Source: Cervus elaphus (lineage: Eukaryota; Chordata; Mammalia; Artiodactyla; Cervidae). Taken from it: a DNA stretch of 64,000 bases. Position 1 is the first letter of the stretch. Every line of letters starts with the position of its first letter. Shown in pieces: positions 46,501-58,500 of the stretch. The translations under genes were made by a program, and so were the position numbers. The DNA lies in NCBI RefSeq assembly GCF_910594005.1, contig NC_057819.1:122361669-122425668 (forward strand). The letters run 5' to 3'. The notes beneath the pieces are model-generated. The model was given only the letters and a program-made list of their open reading frames with translations, did no database searches and was not told the DNA's origin.

Positions 46501-49500
46501 GTTGTCCTGGAACTCCCCGTGGTCTAGCCTTGGGTGGGTGAATGCAGGCTGACCAGCAGGCTGGATAGAAGGTTTAGACCAGGTAGGGATCCTGTGGAGA
46601 GAACATATAGCCTGTCCCTGGGTCTCCTGGTGGTCAGAGTAGGGCCATATGGAAGTGGGTAATATAAAGCCATATAAGATTTTTCTATACATATTACATA
46701 CTCCTGCTTTAAAAAGTGAAAATAAGAATTATTTTCCCACAAGGATTTATCTACCACTGACACCATTTTGTAGTAGAAAGTGGAGTACATCCATCTGCTG
46801 GTCGTCCTCAGAAGATTCCGATAGCACTCATTTCTTTCTCCAGTGTGTCATAACATTGGATTAGGTGGGAGATACCAGATGATTAACTTTTGTGGTTTTC
46901 TTTCTTTGCCAAGGTACGGACATTGCTGCAGGAGAAGAAGTTGCCATCAAGCTTGAATGTGTCAAAACCAAACACCCTCAGCTCCACATTGAGAGCAAAA
47001 TCTACAAAATGATGCAGGGAGGAGGTATGATTTTTACCTGTTAAGAAAACCAAGGTGGTGTTTGATAAGGGAGATGGCAGATGTCATGAATCACAGTCTG
47101 GTTGATTTGTAAAGGGGGCAGGAACGTTCATACTCTTGGCCCCATCCTGTGGCTTCCTTCAGATACTATCTGAGAGGCCTGCAAAGGGCCTCACTGACAA
47201 AAGAAACATCATTTTATGCTCTTTGCATGAATATTCCCTTCCTTAAGGAATGTTATGTACTGGTGTCTTTGAACACGAGCGTATGTCAGCACTGACATGA
47301 AGCTTGCTGCTGATTCTCCTGTGCTGTCTCAGTCATGCCTGCAGCTTTGGGACAGTCTGCGGACTCTTCCTCCTGAGTGAGACCCTTTCCAGCTCAGTTA
47401 CTGTCCCCCTTCTGTGAAACCTCCCCTTGGGCCTGAGGGTACCTGATGTCAGAGAGTACCCATCCTGGTTTCAGAATCTACCTTTTAGAATTCTCTAGAC
47501 TTTGAGATTGTTTGGCTAATAGAGCAGGAAGGGGTCTTATTAGGGGGTCTCAGTCCTGAAGACACTGCAGCATTTTGAAGGGTGTGCCTGTGCTGCTCCC
47601 CAAGAAGCTTGGGAAGTCTAGGCACAACCCTGAATATGTTGAATTTCTCTGGGGACAGGGCTTTGTGTGCGAAGAATAGCTGTGTTATTCCCTCTTGGAA
47701 ACCCTTCAAGGCAGAAGCCCCCATGATACTTTCAGAGTTGGGGATGGGGGTGGGCTGTTGGCACTTTGCCAAAGGAAAGCTTGTCCTCAGAGTCTGTGTT
47801 GGTACTTTTGTCAGGTGGAAAGGGAGGACTGGTGAGGTGACTTCTTAACATCTTTGCTTCACAAAGCAGTTTAATCTGTGCTACTGCTACCAGAAACCAC
47901 CATATCTCTGTTGACGTAGCACAGGGTGTCTCTTTAGCAGCAGATACATCTTAAAGCAACATTCAGAGTCCTGTGAGATGATTGCAGAGGGGGTGTCCAG
48001 TGCCTCTCATCCCTGGTATTATGAGACCAGAAGAGGCTGTAGGTTCTCGGATGGCACATGGAGAGGAGACTCCCTGGCCCCTCCAGTGCCCAGGAGAGGT
48101 TGAGAGAGGACCCTGCCAGTGTGTCTGCCCTCTGGAGGCCCTCGGTGAGCTTCTTAGGCACCAGGTGTGGTCTACACAGCTTTTCAGGTGGTGCTGACTT
48201 GGGATATGGCCTTCATGGTGGAAGGAGCTTGGTGATGGGGATTGGATGAAACCTTCTGACTGAAAACCCTGTGCATTTGAGGAGCAGCATCTCTGGGAAC
48301 TCAGAAGCTGGGCACTCAGGGACAGAGGGAAGGAAAAGAGCAGATGCCAGGGAGGTGCCACTGTGGAGTAGATTAAGACTCAACAAAGGGAATTCCCTGG
48401 CAGCCCAGTGATTAGGACTCTGCTTTCTCCACTAAGAGCACAGGTTCAATCCCTGGTCAGAGAACTAAGATCCTGCCTCAACAGAAAAGAGTTTATCTGG
48501 GTTAGAACAGGGTCTCTCCTCCGAAGCGTTACTGTTTATTGTGGAAGCTGTCTCCTGCATGGAGGACACAGAGCAGCATCCTAGGTGCCAGTAGACCCTC
48601 ACCCCCTCTCCCAAGTTGCAGTGATCAGAAATGTCTGCAGACGCTGCTAACTGCCACTGCATGTACTTCCTGTGTAGACCCCCTGTTTTAGAATGCAAAA
48701 GATCACTTACTTTAGTCTTCCCATCCCTCCTCTAGGATCATGGAAGCCCACCAGAATTCTAGAAAAGATATTCTCCTGTCTGACCCTACCCACACATAGA
48801 TCGGGTTTTACTCTTGCTTCAGATATACACTTGGTGAATTCTATCAAGATGTAAATGTTTGTTTTTAGAAAACTGATTCTGTCCGGGAGAGCGGAGAGCT
48901 CCATGCTGGTACTGTTTTGTGAGCTTGTCCTAGCCGGGATGAAGCTGGGATGGCAGAGGAGATAGAGGCCTCTGCCTGGAAACCTCATAGCTCTGCAGTT
49001 GGCCAGCCTTCTGTATCCATCTCAAGTGGTGCATCTCTGATCATGGTTTTTTTTCTTTTTATGCTGAGCTCTGGGCTGCTTTGCAGATGGCTGATATTGA
49101 CAACATCACAGGAGAAAGCTTGAAGCCCAGGGCTTGCTTTGCCCTCTCTAGCTCGTAGTACAGTGTTACCTGGGTTGCTGCCTGGTAACGTGGCCTTGCA
49201 GTGCTCCACTAGAGAGAGCCGCTGTGCTGGCTCACTCAGGCCACTTAGGGGAGGGGTTGGCATTTAAAAAAACAACAACAACATGTTTTGGGGTGTGGAT
49301 GAGATGGGTGAAAAGTTTCAGTTGTATGATAGCATTGGTAACCAGACTTACTATGGTGATCACCTTTTATTAGTGTATGCAAAGATGAAATTGTACACTT
49401 GAAACTAATATGTTTTATACCAATTTTACTTCAATAAAAGCAAAAGCAAAAAAAGACACACTAGTGTCAGGTATTGTTAAAAGTATTTTCACACGTGCCG

Positions 49501-52500
49501 GCATGTTCTCCACCACAGTCATGTGCAGTAGGTATCATCACCCTCATATAACGAATGAAGAAACTGAGGCTGTTTCTAAAGAACACAGGTTTGAACATGA
49601 GCACTGTAGCTCCCAGACCACTCCTGGAGAGCAGCCCTCCCTGAGGGTCAGCAATCAGGAACCAGCCCCAGATCTAGTTGGTGCAATAGATTAAAAAACT
49701 TGAAATAGCAGAAATAATTTTAAGTTAATTATGTTGGTGACAGACGGGTGGACACCCAGGCTTTATCAAAACAAAGTGGACTGCCAGGCAGAACCTAGAG
49801 GCTGACTGCACTTTCCAGTCCTAATAACCCCACAAAGTACCTTTAGACCACATTCTCGTTGGGGAGCCTTTTGAGTGGAGATCTTTTGTTTAGTTCACAG
49901 CTACTTCTGGTCGAGGCTTAGGGCGGGTGTGGGAGGAGAGGGTGGGCCCTTTGTATGAGAATTCAGGCCAGGGGTGAGGATGCGAGCTCTGCGCTGATGG
50001 TGGGTGAATTCCACCAGTGACGTGGGCAGTTGAAACAGGTGGCCTTTCACCCAAGTTCACTCTCATTTTACATGCCTGGTCAGTTCCCACAGTATATTTA
50101 AGACAGTTATGATCTTTTTCATTAGGAACGGCTTTACAGTGCCTAAGAACCTGTAGAGCTTGTGGCTATCAAAATACTAAAATGAACCCCCAGAACTCCC
50201 ATGTGCTTGAGAGAGAGAGCAGGAAGGCCTTCGGCACCTGTGTGCCCACCCCAGGACTTCTTCTCTACAGCTGCCCAAAGCCTGTCTCCCCATGCCCTTG
50301 CTTAGTTTGTTTCTAAATTTTTTTTCCTCCATTATCCTGCAAGAAGTTAGTTTTTTAAAAATCTAATGACATTGCCCAGAAACATTTGGCCATTGTATTT
50401 ACAGTTGTTTTAAGGTTCAGTTGCCAAACACTTGATGAACAATTGTATTTGCATTAATACTGAATCCCTAAGTTTATATTGAAACTTTCCACAAATCCAG
50501 TGGAAAGCATTTACCTGGTGGTATCCCCCCTTTTTCACTCCCGGGCATATGTTTTCATTATCTTTGGACTGAATGAGGGGAAAAGTATCAAGTGTCCAGA
50601 GCTGCACATAACAGTCCAAGTGACCCATTTCTCATGTTAAGGGCGAGTGGGCAGGGGCAGCTGAGTGTCCCTGGCATGGCTGGTCACCGGGTAGCACTCT
50701 GGTGGCTGTGTCTCTCACCTGCGGCCTCACATGTCCTGCCCCAGCCCCAGGAGTGGTACTCTGGCATCCCAGGTGCATTTCAGCTTTCTGGTCTCGCTGC
50801 ACCACACCTCTGAGGTCACAGAGCAGCTGTCTGTACACAGGGAGCGGGGTCATTCTTGTGAGTGGCTTTAGAGTTGATTGCTGCCTGGACCTCAGCATTT
50901 AGCTTGCAAGACAGTCTGCTAAGGATGAAGCAGGCTGCATAGCATCTTCCTCTTCTGGCCAGGGAACTGAGAAGAGGAGCACCCTGCTTCTACTGCATCT
51001 TATCTTAGGGTGATAAGCTGTGTTGGTGTCGCCATTAAGAGACAGTGCTGCCAGTGAAATGGACCATCAGAGCAGATGAGTGGCAAGTCCATGCCCCACA
51101 TCTTCCTAGTTCATACTCTTTGTGAACACGAGTAATACAATTTTACTGTGTGTATTCTGCAGTTTTCCTCTTTGACCTGCTGTGTTCCTGAGGTTCTTCA
51201 ACGTTGACACAGTTGTGGTTCGATGGATTTCGTTGCAGTTTAGAGGCTCTTGTGTCTCCATAAACAGACCTCCCTGTGTTGAGGAGGATCCCTGGCTGGC
51301 TTCTAGGGTTTTGCTCTTAAGCATGGTGCCACAGTGACTCCCTCGCCCACAGCCTGTTGGTGGAATAGCATTCTGTGAAGCAAGCAGGTGCTCAGCCTGT
51401 AGGGTGGCACCCCAGCCATAGGGATGTGTTCCCAGGTGGTTACCCACATTTGCCTTCTCCTGGACAGCCTCGGGGGCTCCTATTAGATCCACATCATCTT
51501 CAACCTTGCCATTAATCATTCTTCTCCAGTGTGACTTGGCGTGTCTCAGCTAGCACAGAAGGGGGAAGTTTCAAAGAATAAGGATGGAGAAAAAAGAAAC
51601 AAAACTTACTGGTGCATGATCTGACTTCCTAGATAGGAGACCAACAGGACAAGTTAGAGCAGTGAGCCAGATACTTCAGATCAGAGTATAAAATTAGTTC
51701 TCTTATTACACCAACAACAGTCAGTTAGGAAATATAATTCTTTTTCTCCTCAGTGCAAGCGAGTTTTTATTCTTTACATTTGACAGGGGAAAGAGGGAAA
51801 GGGCCAGCCCATGTGACAGGACATGGTGAGTGAGAAAGGAAGTGAGGGCACAGCAGAGTCAGCCACTGAGTCTTTGCTTTCTGGGGGTGAGGTCCCTGTG
51901 GCCCCAGGGCTGAAGTCGCCTGTAGTTCGAGAGCAAGGGGAAGGGGAACCAGGAGAAGGGGAACTACTCCTTCCTCCTAAATTCAAGATTTCAAACAAAG
52001 CTTTGGTGTCTAACAGAGAACATGGAGTTTATATTTGTTTCCTGTTAAACAGTCATGTGGCCACTTTGATAGACATTTCTTACACTTGCACAAAAGCTCT
52101 TGAGTGACGTGGAGATACATACATCTTCCCCTGAGTGGTCTCCCAACCTCACTTTCTACAAAGAAGCGCCGCCCCCCCCCCCCTTACTTCTCTCTTCCCT
52201 AAGATTTGAGATTAAAGTAGGTTTGATCCATGCAAATTCAGCAGTGTGTTTGTCATGAATCATGTCAAGTAACAGTCTTGATTTGGAGTTGGGAACAAGG
52301 GATAGAGTGTTTCTAGCTGCTTCAGTACTTCTGCACAAACCTTTTGAGTTGTGGAAATACCCCACAGACTAAAGGTATAGGATGTGTTGGTGAAGATGGA
52401 GAACGGAGTAGAATAGGAGTCAAGTTTTTAGTACAGAAGATTTGGTCTGAGATGGGGGAAGGGAACACAAAAGACCCCTGTTTTGAGATGGGGGGTGAGG

Positions 52501-55500
52501 CACCCTCAAATTTGTGTCTCAGATTGTTTGCCTGGTGCACAGCCTTTTATCTGGCTGCTCTTTGAATACAGTAGGAAGCTTGTAAACAACAAAACCCCAG
52601 AAGAACATGAGAAAAGGCCACTGCCTTATATTTACACCAACTAGGTTACCTCATGTTATTTCCAGATCAGTGACTCATGAAGTCCTATGAAGCCCCCACA
52701 AATAGTAAGTAGAGGGGCAGACACTGGGGTGACAGAACCCAGCATCAGACATACATCCCTCCATGTGCTCCAGTGTATCCACCCCGTTCCAGCACTAAGA
52801 GTCTCAGCTTGTGAACTGAGCCCTTTGTCCTTCAGCTGCCACAACACTGCTGCTGCTGCTGCTGGGGGCAGGTTGCTGATGCCAGACACTAGGAAGAAGC
52901 CCTTGCCTGTGGTCTTGAGAAGCCAGGGTGAGAAAGCTCAGCGTTATTAAAGCTTAAGGATTTTGCTTCATGTTCACCTGGAAGCTCGAGCTGGGTGCAG
53001 AGGTACCCTTTGAACCCACTTCTTATAGACACACAGGAACCCTGGTGAAGGCTCAGGGAGGTGAAACAAGTCTGTGTCTGGGATCGGAGGTCCGAAACGG
53101 GAATCCCTCATCACACGTAGACAGCCCTTACCCAACCATGGCTTCCTCTTGGTGCTGTCACCTGGCCCTGCCTCTCCTGACCTGTCTACACCACGTTTCC
53201 TGCTCAAACTGATTTCCATCCTTCCAGTAGGAGATCATCAAGTCATGGGGCAACAGTTAGAACCTTGTCTCCTGTGGAGCATTGATGGTAGAGAATGCTC
53301 TGCTCGAGACTGAAATACACAATGGAGCATTTCTATAAGGAAAAAGTTAAAATGCAGATGCACACAGCTAGTGCAGCTTGGCATCCTGAGAAAGTGGGCC
53401 CCCAGGGAGCAGTAAACAAGTGGTGCTGGCTTCGGTGGAGGGAGAGGGCTAGCAGTCTGCAGCTGTTGCCAGCCGTCTCTTTGCCTGTCCTCAGTCCCAT
53501 GTCCTATCCCCAGAGCAGGTCAGGAGGAGGCCAGTGGGGGAAGCCCTGCCTCAGCCCTGAGAGCCGGGCTCCCAGAGAGCAGCGGCGTGTCCTGTGGTCT
53601 TGTGCTCAGCCTTCTCTGACACGGGAAGTGTTATTACCACATAGCCTTCCACAGGAAAACACTTCCACATCCTGGCCACTTGCAAAAGCTGGAAATTTGG
53701 GAGTGGAGACCAAGAGGTATGCAGGTTCTAGAGGGATTTCCCCCACGCCCACGAGCACTTGCCCAGAGCCTTCTTCCTCTGTCTCAGCCCTCCCCTGCCA
53801 AGAAGGAAGTGGGTGGGTGCCGTGGACCCTGCCTGAGGTCCATGGCAGTGCCCCTGCCCACCGTTTCCCTGCTTCTGCCACTTTGCTCCGCAAAGCTTGG
53901 ATTGCAGAAAGATAGCCCCACCTACCGTGGCTGCTTTCAGCCCCCTGGTGCCTTTCACTCCACCTGCAGAACACCTACCAGGACTGGTGACTGGAGAGAC
54001 TCCACGCCCTTGGGGGACTTCTCAAAGGTCAGCTCCACTGCTTTGCCCTCCTTCAAGTTCCATAAGCCCTCTGTGTACAGCTCACTCTAGGGCTTAGAGA
54101 CATCCACGTGGAGGTGAGGTATGACCCCAGGGGCCGTGGATGGGAAGCTGAACCTGGCGCATAGTGACCCACTTTGAGTTGCCAGTACTGCACAGCAACT
54201 CCCCTGGCGCCTTGGCACAGCCACCTGCAAACATCCGGTCGGACAGAGAACCAAGATCCCTGGTCCAGTGGCTGTTGGACCCAGAGAAGTCCAGAGGCCA
54301 AAGTGTTGTTCTTATAATACAGTTTACAGTAGTGAAAGACAAACCGTAAGGTACAGAGAATAAATCCTAAGCCAGGTGTGACCTGTATGTAGAAAATGTA
54401 TTCGAGGATACTGATGAGGACTCAAGCAGGTGGAGACATTCTGTTCATGGAAAGGATGATGTGTCCCAGAGCAGCTCAGAGAGAGGGCTCAGGGGATTCC
54501 ACTCAAAGTCCAGCAGGGCCCTCCTCCCACGAAACAGGCTGACAGATTTGAAGAGCAGTGAAGGGCCAGGTTGACCGAGATGTAAATGCCACACACTCAT
54601 CCAGCACCCAGATGGCAGCTTCTAATATCACTCCCCACCAAGAGGAGCCCAGATTCCAGGGTGAGGCAGGAAGAGGGAAGGTGAGTCTGAAGAATGGGGC
54701 TAAAAGGAGAGACGTGCTTAGCCTCTAACAGGTACTCTGGCAGGAGTCCTGAGGACACAGGAACGAGCTTGTAGTGGCTTCCATTAAAGCCTCAGCGTGA
54801 ATAACGGATTATAATATGTGGAAGGGACTCTCAGCACTTCTATTCAACATAGTTCTTTTGGACCAAAAAAAAAGGTATCTAAATTGGTAAGGAAGAGGTA
54901 AAATTGTCTTTGTGTGCAGATAGGTGTATAGAAAACCCTGTGTACCGACTCCACACACAAACTACCAGAACTGATAATGAATTCATCAAGGTAGCAGGGT
55001 ACAAGTGTAACATACAGAAATCTATTTCATTTCTTTACACTAACAATGAAATAACACAAGGGGAAGGTAAAAAGACAGTCCTTTTAAAAACTATCAAGTA
55101 ATATAAAATACTTAGGAATAAACCTAAGCGAGGAGGGTGAAAGACATATACACTGAGAATGATAGAACATTGATAAAGGAAATGGAAGATGATTTAAAGA
55201 GATGGAAAGATACACCGTGCTTTTGGATTGGAAGAATGAATAGTGTTTAAATGGCCATACTGCTTAAAGCAATCTACAGAGTGGATGTGACCCCTGTCAA
55301 ATTAACCATGACATTCTTCACAGAACTAGAACAAATAATCCTAAAATTTATGTGACACATGGAAGAGGGGAGAATTCATGAATCCACAGTGCTCTGCACA
55401 CCTACACACACAATCCTAAGATTTATGTGACACATGGAAGAGGGGAGAGTTCATGAGTCTACAGTGCTCTACACACAACTCACATGTGCAAAGTTAAGCT

Positions 55501-58500
55501 CCACAGAGGGGCAGAAGGGACAATCAAATGGAAACTCGCCACTTTGTGGACACTGTTTTGTTACTTAATTGGTTTAAAGGGTAATCAGATGGATGCAAAC
55601 ATATCAGATTGGTACAAAAGTAAATGGCTGCCTACCATGAATTTTAAATCATTATAACTCGGTTCAAGGACATCTTTATTAATCAAAACAGGAACCATTA
55701 AACAATGACCACATTGTTGCAAACAAGAAATAAGTGTGTTTATTCAAATCTGTTCAAGATTCGACCAACGTTTGGAAAGTGTCTTCTGTCTCCTGCTGGT
55801 TGTGGAAGCATTTTGCTTGCAAAAGAAGGCTGTTGAGATGCTTGAAGAAGTGGTAGTTGGTTGACACAAGATCAGGTGAATATGGTGGGTGAGGCAAAAC
55901 TTGATAGCCCAGTTCAACTTTTGAACAAGAGTTGGTTACATGAGGTGCAGTTGGGCACGTGGAGAATTGGACCCATTCTGTTGACCAACACAGTCATTGC
56001 AGTTTTCGGTGCATCTCATCAATTGGCTGAGCATACTTCTCAGATGTAATGGTTTCACTGGGATTCAGAAAGTTGTAGTGGGTTAGACGGGCAGCGGACC
56101 ACCGAACAGTGACCATGACCTTTTTTTGGTGCACTTTTGGCTTTGAGAAGTGCTCTGAAACTTCTGTTTCTTCTCAGTCCAACCACTGAGCTAGTTGTCG
56201 CTGGTTGTGGTATAAAATCCACTTTGCATCGCATGTCATAATCCGATTGAGAAGTGATTCATTGTTATGTAGAATAAGAGAAGGTGACATTTCAGAACAG
56301 CAATTTTTTAAAAAATTTTCGGTCAGCTAATGAGGCACCTACTTAGCAAGCCTTTTCACCTTTCCAGTTTGCTTCAAATGCCAAACAACCATGGAATGGT
56401 TGACATTGAGTTCTTTGGCAACTTCTCGTGTACTTTTAAGAGGATCAGCTTCAATGATGTTCTGAGTTTGTCATTGTCAACTTCTGATGGCCAGCCACTA
56501 CGCTCATCTTCAAGGCTCTCGTCTCCTTTGCAAAACTTCTCATACATTCATTAGCAGTTCCTGGATCAAATGTGATGATGTTGCAAGTTGTCTGCTGCTT
56601 TCCAGCCTATTTTGAACTCAAATAAGATTGATTGAATTTGTTTTTTGTCTAGCATCATTTCCATGGTCTAAAATAAATGTAAAATAAACAGCAAGTAATA
56701 AGTCATTAGCAAAAAAAACATAAAGCGAGAAATGCACATTAAAATGATGTGTAGCATAACCACATTGAAGAATGTATACCAATATTAAGCGGCCAAGTTC
56801 AACAATGCAAAACCACAATTTTACACCAACCTGATACAAGTTCAAATATTGACACTACCCTCAAAGCTTCATCAACAGGTTATTTTTTTTCCCTCACAGG
56901 TTACATATTAATAATAAAGAAGGGAATTCCCTGGTGGTCCACTGGTTAAGACTCTGCACTTTCAAAGAATTTTTAAAAAGAGAAGAAAAAAAAAAGACTC
57001 TGCACTTTCACTGCCTAGGACCCAGGTTCAGAACCTGGTGAGGGAACTAAGAGCCCACATGCCCTGCAGCACAGCCAGAATAACTTACAGTAGCAAAGAA
57101 AAAAGTACTTTTTGTTGGAGAAATCTGGCAGATTTCCATCTGTCAAGTGATTAGAACCAGCAATCACGCAAATCCAAAATTGAGGACCATTCAAAATTGA
57201 CCTGAACCCTTCAAAAATTTCTCTTTGCTGGAAGATTAAAAAACTGTCCTAGACTTAACCATGACGACGACATGGCGGTGCCTGGCCCTAGGTTGTTCCC
57301 TAGGCAGGGGACTTCTGTGAGGGACATTACTGGGACGTGCAGTGTGAGTGTGGGCTGTCTGCTGTGCCACCACACTCCAGGCACAGAAAGACCCTCGTGG
57401 GCTCAGGCTGCTGACTTCAACGGAGGAGGTGTTATGGACAGTGAGGGAGGCCTTGTGAACACATGTGACTGAGGTTGCTGCCTCCCCTCACCCCAAAATC
57501 CACTTCGGATGGCTCAGGTGACTTCAGTGTGAAGAGAAGACTTAAAACATTCTGTTTTGTTTTTTTTTTAATCAGCGTCACTGAGAGGAATCAAACTGCA
57601 TGTGTTTTGAGTGTGGTGATTTGAGAATTTTACCACGCGTGTCCTCTCAAGAAACCATTGCCATAATCACGGTGACAGAATATCCGTTGCTCTTCAAAGT
57701 TTGTTGGGTCCTTTTGTGCTTCCTCTACCCCCGCCTTCTGTCATCTGCTTGTCGCTATAGGTTGATTTCCATTTTCTAGAGCTTCCTGTGCAAGGAGTAG
57801 TACTGTGTGTACTTTCGTTTGAGAATTTGTGTGTATGTCAATGGTTACTCCTTTTTATTGCTGAGAATTATTACCTTGGGTGCCTAGTTTCTTTATCCAT
57901 GCACCTGTTCATGGGCACTTGGATTTGTTCCAGGTGTCAGGCACTCCAAACAAAGCTGCTGTGAACTTTCCTGTAGATATTTATATGGATGTTCATTTCC
58001 TTTTCCTCCTGGGTAAGTGACTAGGAATGGAATGGCTGAACCAGAAGTAGTGAATGTTTTTTCTCTTTGAAGAAACTGCCAGACTGCTTGTACTTATGTT
58101 CCCACCAACAGCATACAAGGGCTTTGTTGGTTCATGTCTTTCAAATAACTTGTTTGTTTCACCTCAGTTACTGAATGTATTGGCATAAAGCTGTTTATAT
58201 TTCCCCATGTTTGTGTATGCTCAGTCATTTCTGACTCTTTGTGACCCCATGGACTATAGCCCCCCAGGCTCCTCTGTCCATGGGGTTTTCAAAACCCTGG
58301 CAAGAATACTAGAGTGGGTTGCCATTTCCTCCTCCAGGAGATCTTCCCAACCCAAGGATTGAACCCACGTTTCCTGTGTCTCCTGCATTGGCAGGTGGAA
58401 TCTTTACCATTGAGCCACCTGGGAAGCCTGAATCTAGTGATGTTGCCTCTCATTCGTGTTTGTTTTGTTTTGTTTGTTTTTCATTTTGTTTTGTTTTTGG

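Larger units (their letters stand above)
40505..46913 (+). other. CSNK1D: CSNK1D intron 1
   Basis: 6409 bases, GTGAGG to CCAAG. The first ~570 bases are CpG-island sequence. Beyond that it holds one antisense BovB tail (42488-42862) and a decayed 32-bp tandem repeat (44658-44858). The rest is mostly unique moderate-GC DNA with no exon or RNA gene that I recognise. Confidence 0.85.

Noticed and set aside
53295..54090. ORFs of 206 and 136 codons in CSNK1D intron 2
   Set aside because: Overlap reverse-strand frames of similar size, no family resemblance, no splice sites placing them in a transcript.
55861..56554. Forward-strand ORFs of 62 and 74 codons inside the mariner
   Set aside because: Shadows of the antisense transposase remnant.
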